The notes under the pieces: model-generated
What the model saw: only the letters and a program-made list of their open reading frames with translations
What the model was told of the DNA's origin: nothing
Databases searched by the model: none
DNA from: Pseudomonadota bacterium
GTDB lineage: Bacteria > Pseudomonadota > Alphaproteobacteria > Acetobacterales > Acetobacteraceae
Reading direction: 5' to 3'
Assembly (NCBI GenBank): GCA_021808205.1
Contig: JAKBCD010000148.1
Span: 1-5,836 of the forward strand
Length of the DNA stretch: 5,836 bases
Shown: piece by piece, positions 5,030-5,836 of the stretch
Numbering within the stretch: position 1 is the stretch's first letter
Layout of the letters: every line of letters starts with the position of its first letter
Position numbers and translations under genes: made by a program

Positions 5030-5440
5030 ATGGATATAAGCATCGAACGCCTGTGCATAGAGAACGGGCTGAAGATGACAGGTCCGCGCCGGGTGATCGC
5101 GCGGGTGTTGTCTGAGGCAACCGACCACCCGGATGTGGAGGAACTGCACCGGCGGGCCAACCGTATCGACAACCGGATCTCACTCGCCACCGTCTACCGC
5201 ACCGTGCGGCTGCTGGAAGCCAAGGGCATCCTCTCCCGGCGGGACCTGGGTAGCAGGCGCGCCCGCTATGAGCCAAGTGGCGAGGGCAACCATTTTCACC
5301 TTGTCGATAAGAGCACGGGTAACGTCATCGAATTTGAGGCACCAGAAGTTGAAACCGCGTTGCGGCTGATCGCCAGGGGCCATGGTCTGGATATCGATGT
5401 GATCAAAATCGAGCTGTTCGGGCGGCAGCCTACGCCATGA
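5030..5440 (+). CDS. Fur-family metal-responsive transcriptional regulator with altered metal sites
   Basis: This 136-residue protein has the Fur winged-helix domain (residues 1-83, with recognition region RISLATVYRTVRLLEAKGIL at 49-68) and a short dimerisation domain (84-136). From residue 52 it lines up without gaps with E. coli Fur. In that register His33, Glu81, His90 and Glu101, one metal site, are kept. The second site is changed (Asn87, Phe89 and Ile125 in place of His87, Asp89 and His125; Glu108 kept). The structural-zinc cysteines 93 and 96 are Asp and Thr. The only cysteine is Cys9. It is probably an iron- or manganese-sensing Fur/Mur-like repressor, but Irr or another subtype cannot be excluded. 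The ATG at 5030 has AAGG 7 bases upstream; a TTG at 5003 would add nine residues. Its stop overlaps the next gene by ATGA, so the two are translationally coupled. Confidence 0.9.
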   Translation: MDISIERLCIENGLKMTGPRRVIARVLSEATDHPDVEELHRRANRIDNRISLATVYRTVRLLEAKGILSRRDLGSRRARYEPSGEGNHFHLVDKSTGNVIEFEAPEVETALRLIARGHGLDIDVIKIELFGRQPTP

Positions 5441-5836
5441 ACCAGGGCATCATCCCGGCACTGCCACGCTTTCTTATCGGCAACGCCGCCCCTGGCTTTG
5501 CCGAGCTACGGGCGGGCAATCTGGGTGTACGCCTTGCCTCCACGCCAGAAGAGCTGCAGGCCGCCCAGGCTCTGCGCTACCGCGTGTTCTACGAGGAGAT
5601 GGGAGCTAAGGCCGACGCCGCCACCTTTGCCGCGCAGCTGGACCAGGACGAATTTGACGCCATCGCCGACCATTTACTGGTGGTCGACCATAATCTGGGT
5701 GAGGGCACCAAAAGCGTGGTCGGCACCTACCGGCTCATCCGCCAGGAAGCTGCGGATAGCTTCGGGCGGTTCTACTCGGAAAGCGAGTATGACATTTCGG
5801 CCCTCAAGCGCTTTCCCGGCCGCAAGCTGGAGCTGG
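5437..5836 (+). CDS. olsB: OlsB-like ornithine acyl-ACP N-acyltransferase (GNAT fold), 3' truncated
   Basis: The frame stays open to the window end, giving 133 N-terminal residues. Family marks are ALRYRVFYEEMGA (45-57), an acidic stretch leading into DHLLVVDH (78-85), VVGTYRLIR (94-102) and FYSESEYDIS (112-121), then GRKLEL at the edge, where the next conserved segment would follow. This pattern belongs to the OlsB-type GNAT acyltransferases, which transfer a 3-hydroxyacyl chain from ACP to the alpha-amino group of ornithine, the first step of phosphorus-free ornithine lipids in the membrane. Its ATG overlaps the regulator's stop codon (ATGA) and has only a weak Shine-Dalgarno (GGGCGG, about 11 bases away), so translation probably depends on coupling. 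Other haemolysin/autoinducer-synthase-like GNAT members share these motifs, so the exact acceptor is inferred. An OlsA-type O-acyltransferase could lie downstream, outside the window. Confidence 0.8.
   Translation, partial: MNQGIIPALPRFLIGNAAPGFAELRAGNLGVRLASTPEELQAAQALRYRVFYEEMGAKADAATFAAQLDQDEFDAIADHLLVVDHNLGEGTKSVVGTYRLIRQEAADSFGRFYSESEYDISALKRFPGRKLEL

Overview
This window reads as a chromosomal housekeeping segment of a high-GC alphaproteobacterium, probably Rhodospirillales/Acetobacteraceae-like. The lineage rests on a COQ9-family gene next to a divergent rpsU, the alphaproteobacterial style of GalU and the phosphohexomutase, and a Fur-family gene coupled to an OlsB-type acyltransferase. 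The family-level lineage is an inference. I see no mobile element, CRISPR array, tRNA, rRNA or sign of recent transfer.

Layout: (1) Positions 2-355 (+) hold the C-terminal end of a Sua5-type threonylcarbamoyl-AMP synthase (tRNA t6A synthesis). (2) Positions 356-621 are a non-coding leader with several small dyads and a 10-bp G/C hairpin. (3) galU (622-1497, TTG start) and a phosphomannomutase/phosphoglucomutase (1521-2927) form a two-gene (+) unit that makes glucose-1-P/mannose-1-P and UDP-glucose for envelope polysaccharide. It ends in a 16-bp terminator at 2930-2965. (4) On the minus strand, def (peptide deformylase, 4091-3561) overlaps a COQ9-family ubiquinone-biosynthesis gene (3561-2965), which converges on that same terminator. 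(5) rpsU (GTG start, 4235-4438, +) diverges from def and ends in a terminator near 4486-4523. (6) A small TusA-family gene (4772-4524, -) converges on rpsU. (7) Positions 4773-5029 are non-coding, with two strong hairpin elements and an AT-rich 19-bp dyad. (8) A Fur-family regulator (5030-5440, +) overlaps by ATGA an OlsB-like ornithine acyl-ACP N-acyltransferase (5437 to the window end).

No clear novel multi-gene system is present. The points most worth a second look are: the Fur-family protein, which aligns without gaps to E. coli Fur from the recognition helix onward but has lost one metal site and the CxxC zinc cysteines; a possible operator upstream of that gene; the structured leader of the TusA-family gene with two possible in-frame starts; the cluster of dyads before galU; and def lying between rpsU and COQ9.
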